Part shown: one piece after another, positions 41,696-42,714 of the stretch | Layout of the letters: each line of letters begins with the position of its first letter | How positions within the stretch are numbered: the stretch's first letter is position 1 | DNA from: Paenibacillus albidus | GTDB lineage: Bacteria; Bacillota; Bacilli; Paenibacillales; Paenibacillaceae | Direction: 5' to 3' | Assembly: GCF_014644435.1 (NCBI RefSeq) | Contig: NZ_BMKR01000050.1 | Coordinates: 1 to 42,714 of the forward strand | Length of the DNA stretch: 42,714 nucleotides | Notes under the pieces: generated by a model | The model's input: the letters and a program-made list of their open reading frames with translations, nothing else | What the model was told of the DNA's origin: nothing | The model's database searches: none | Position numbers and translations under genes: made by a program

Positions 41696-42151
41696 GTGTC
41701 TAAGGTTACGTTGACCAATATGTGTATGATTTACGATAAAGAAGCTAATAAAGTTTTAGTTCAAGAGAGAGTTAAATCTTGGAAAGGCATTTCCTTTCCT
41801 GGAGGTCATGTGGAGGATGGGGAAAGTCTAATTGATTCTGCTATCCGAGAAGTAAGAGAAGAAACGGGATTAACGATTTCCAGCTTAGAATCTTGCGGCA
41901 TTATTTATTGGTATAACGATGAAACAGGTGAAAAATTCTTTGTTTTTAACTATAGAACAGATATATTCAGCGGAGAACTGCTAGATAAAACAGAGGAAGG
42001 TCGCGTGTTTTGGATAGATAAAGATGATTTAAAGAAACTTCCTCTTTCAGAAGGAATGAGGGAACGATTGCCAATGTTTTTTGAAAAGGCATACTCAGAG
42101 GGCTTTGGTATATGGAATAAAGATAATGTAGGTCAATTAATATGGTTATAA
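41696..42151 (+). CDS. NUDIX hydrolase (MutT-like) in a cassette interval
   Basis: A 151-residue NUDIX protein. The full Nudix box is at residues 37-59 (G37, E43, R51, E52, E55, E56, G58, L59). The start TNMCMIYDKEANKVLVQERV and the segment FPGGHVEDGESL resemble 8-oxo-dGTP diphosphatases. GTG at 41696 follows GGGGGAAG. Its codons are more AT-rich than those of the NUDIX gene at 5 kb, which fits recent transfer. It lies alone between boundary motifs 3 and 4. Confidence 0.93.
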   Translation: MSKVTLTNMCMIYDKEANKVLVQERVKSWKGISFPGGHVEDGESLIDSAIREVREETGLTISSLESCGIIYWYNDETGEKFFVFNYRTDIFSGELLDKTEEGRVFWIDKDDLKKLPLSEGMRERLPMFFEKAYSEGFGIWNKDNVGQLIWL

Positions 42152-42224
42152 TGTATCTTGCCACAAAGGATATCAATAGTTACAAATAAAACACTTGAAG
42201 GAAACAAATCACAGAGATTGTTCA

Positions 42225-42240
42225 ATTAACGGGAAACGAT
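42225..42240 (+). repeat. Boundary motif 4
   Basis: ATTAACGGGAAACGAT, 74 bp after the NUDIX stop, followed by GGGTC in place of AGTTC. Shorter match than motifs 2 and 5. Confidence 0.6.
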
Positions 42241-42266
42241 GGGTCGCGACGGGATACAAGCATGCG

Positions 42267-42599
42267 ATGGATATTCCTTGTTTTACTTGGGGAGATGATA
42301 ATCTGAAGTTATTTATTGATTGGCTAAACCGCAATCGTATACATCGATGCGAAGCCTGTAGTACTGAGCTTAGAATTTATTCATATTCCTCCGATGAGTC
42401 GCAGATTCTGTACTGTGTTGCATGTAGTGAATATTATTTTAGGGCGAGCCATAACTCTCCTATATTTAAGTATGAAGTTCCCGAGGGGCTTTTAAAGATA
42501 TGGGAAATGGACCCTTATCATAGATATTACACAGGGATTCCAATTAGCGAAGCGTACGAGCCCAAGTGGATTAAACTTCTCCGTAGGTTATTAACCTAA
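42267..42599 (+). CDS. Hypothetical protein with a CxxC-CxxC zinc-ribbon pattern
   Basis: A 110-residue protein with two CxxC pairs, CEACSTELRIYSYSSDESQI and YCVACSEYYF, separated by 16 residues, so it probably folds around one zinc. The rest is rich in aromatic residues, with no known family. The frame is open to a TTG at 42195, but boundary motif 4 lies inside that extension and no ribosome binding site precedes it, so ATG 42267 is preferred. The stop codon TAA 42597-42599 is part of boundary motif 5. AT-rich, as expected for imported DNA. Confidence 0.6.
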   Translation: MDIPCFTWGDDNLKLFIDWLNRNRIHRCEACSTELRIYSYSSDESQILYCVACSEYYFRASHNSPIFKYEVPEGLLKIWEMDPYHRYYTGIPISEAYEPKWIKLLRRLLT

Positions 42600-42619
42600 C
42601 GGGACACGATAGTTCAATA
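42595..42619 (+). repeat. Boundary motif 5
   Basis: CCTAACGGGACACGATAGTT then CAATA, preceded by GGTTATTAA. It contains the stop codon of the zinc-ribbon gene. It is the best-formed copy together with motif 2. The remaining ~95 bases of the window hold no visible gene. Confidence 0.75.
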
Positions 42620-42714
42620 TTACACATTAATGAGCAGCTACTTCGGTATCAACTTCGCTATATAGACCGCAATTAATAAACTGCCAAAGACACTCCAATC
42701 GCCAAATCGGGTAA

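Overview
This window looks like the chromosome of a spore-forming, low-to-mid GC Gram-positive, most likely a Paenibacillus or close relative. The reasons are a gerABC-type spore germination operon, YjcZ, YolD, YtxH, YutE and YuzB family proteins, a RacE-type glutamate racemase, strong GGAGG ribosome binding sites, Bacillus-type Zur operators, and intergenic repeats and small-gene content typical of that group. Species cannot be fixed from the sequence alone.

Layout. 0-3.3 kb: a large FAD-dependent oxidoreductase diverging from an AraC-family regulator. 3.5-5.3 kb: a PadR regulator overlapping a membrane protein, then a convergent NUDIX hydrolase. 5.4-5.7 kb: a 51-bp tandem repeat, four copies, each carrying a small hairpin. 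5.7-12 kb: an ABC exporter with a Fur-like operator, a tiny YjcZ protein, a YolD-like protein, a CynX/NimT-type MFS transporter, a methyltransferase, tRNA-Leu(CAG) and a tandem GNAT protein. 12.06-12.34 kb: the 5' end of a decayed group II intron and an orphan gene tail. 12.7-16.6 kb: gerA-gerB-gerC. 16.7-20.2 kb: a six-PAS hybrid histidine kinase.

20.8-26.3 kb is a zinc-starvation island. Two near-perfect Zur boxes with the same promoter geometry lie in front of a NusG-domain-II protein and of an operon encoding L33, a CobW/YciC GTPase and S14. L33 and S14 are both the cysteine-depleted (zinc-independent) type. Between them lies a convergent operon of a second CobW GTPase, a YcgR-like permease and a YcgQ-like protein. 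The NusG-II protein appears to have lost the paired cysteines of its own family as well, which would make it a third zinc-sparing paralogue.

26.4-30.7 kb is a bacitracin-resistance-like module on the minus strand: response regulator, sensor kinase, BcrA-like ATPase, BcrB-like permease and a UppP (BacA/BcrD-type) phosphatase. Genes within each half are coupled by short overlaps, and an 11-bp tandem direct repeat sits in front of the ATPase gene. 30.8-40.1 kb holds ordinary chromosomal genes: a DUF6157 protein, a methyltransferase, an MBL-fold hydrolase, a double-HTH regulator, Dabb, YutE, a SufR-like regulator, YtxH, glutamate racemase, a LysM-M14 peptidase, a DUF1232 protein, an IscA-like protein and YuzB.

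40.1-42.7 kb is accessory DNA. An internally deleted IS1182-type transposase remnant is followed by one-gene intervals (a frameshifted DinB gene, a 30-codon ORF, a NUDIX gene and a CxxC-CxxC protein), all on the plus strand. They are separated by five copies of a boundary motif beginning YTAACGGG, with no integrase in view. This cassette-like array and the zinc-sparing NusG-II protein are the two most unusual signals. A dispersed family of hairpins sharing stem and loop (26.2, 37.0 and 40.1 kb) also stands out.
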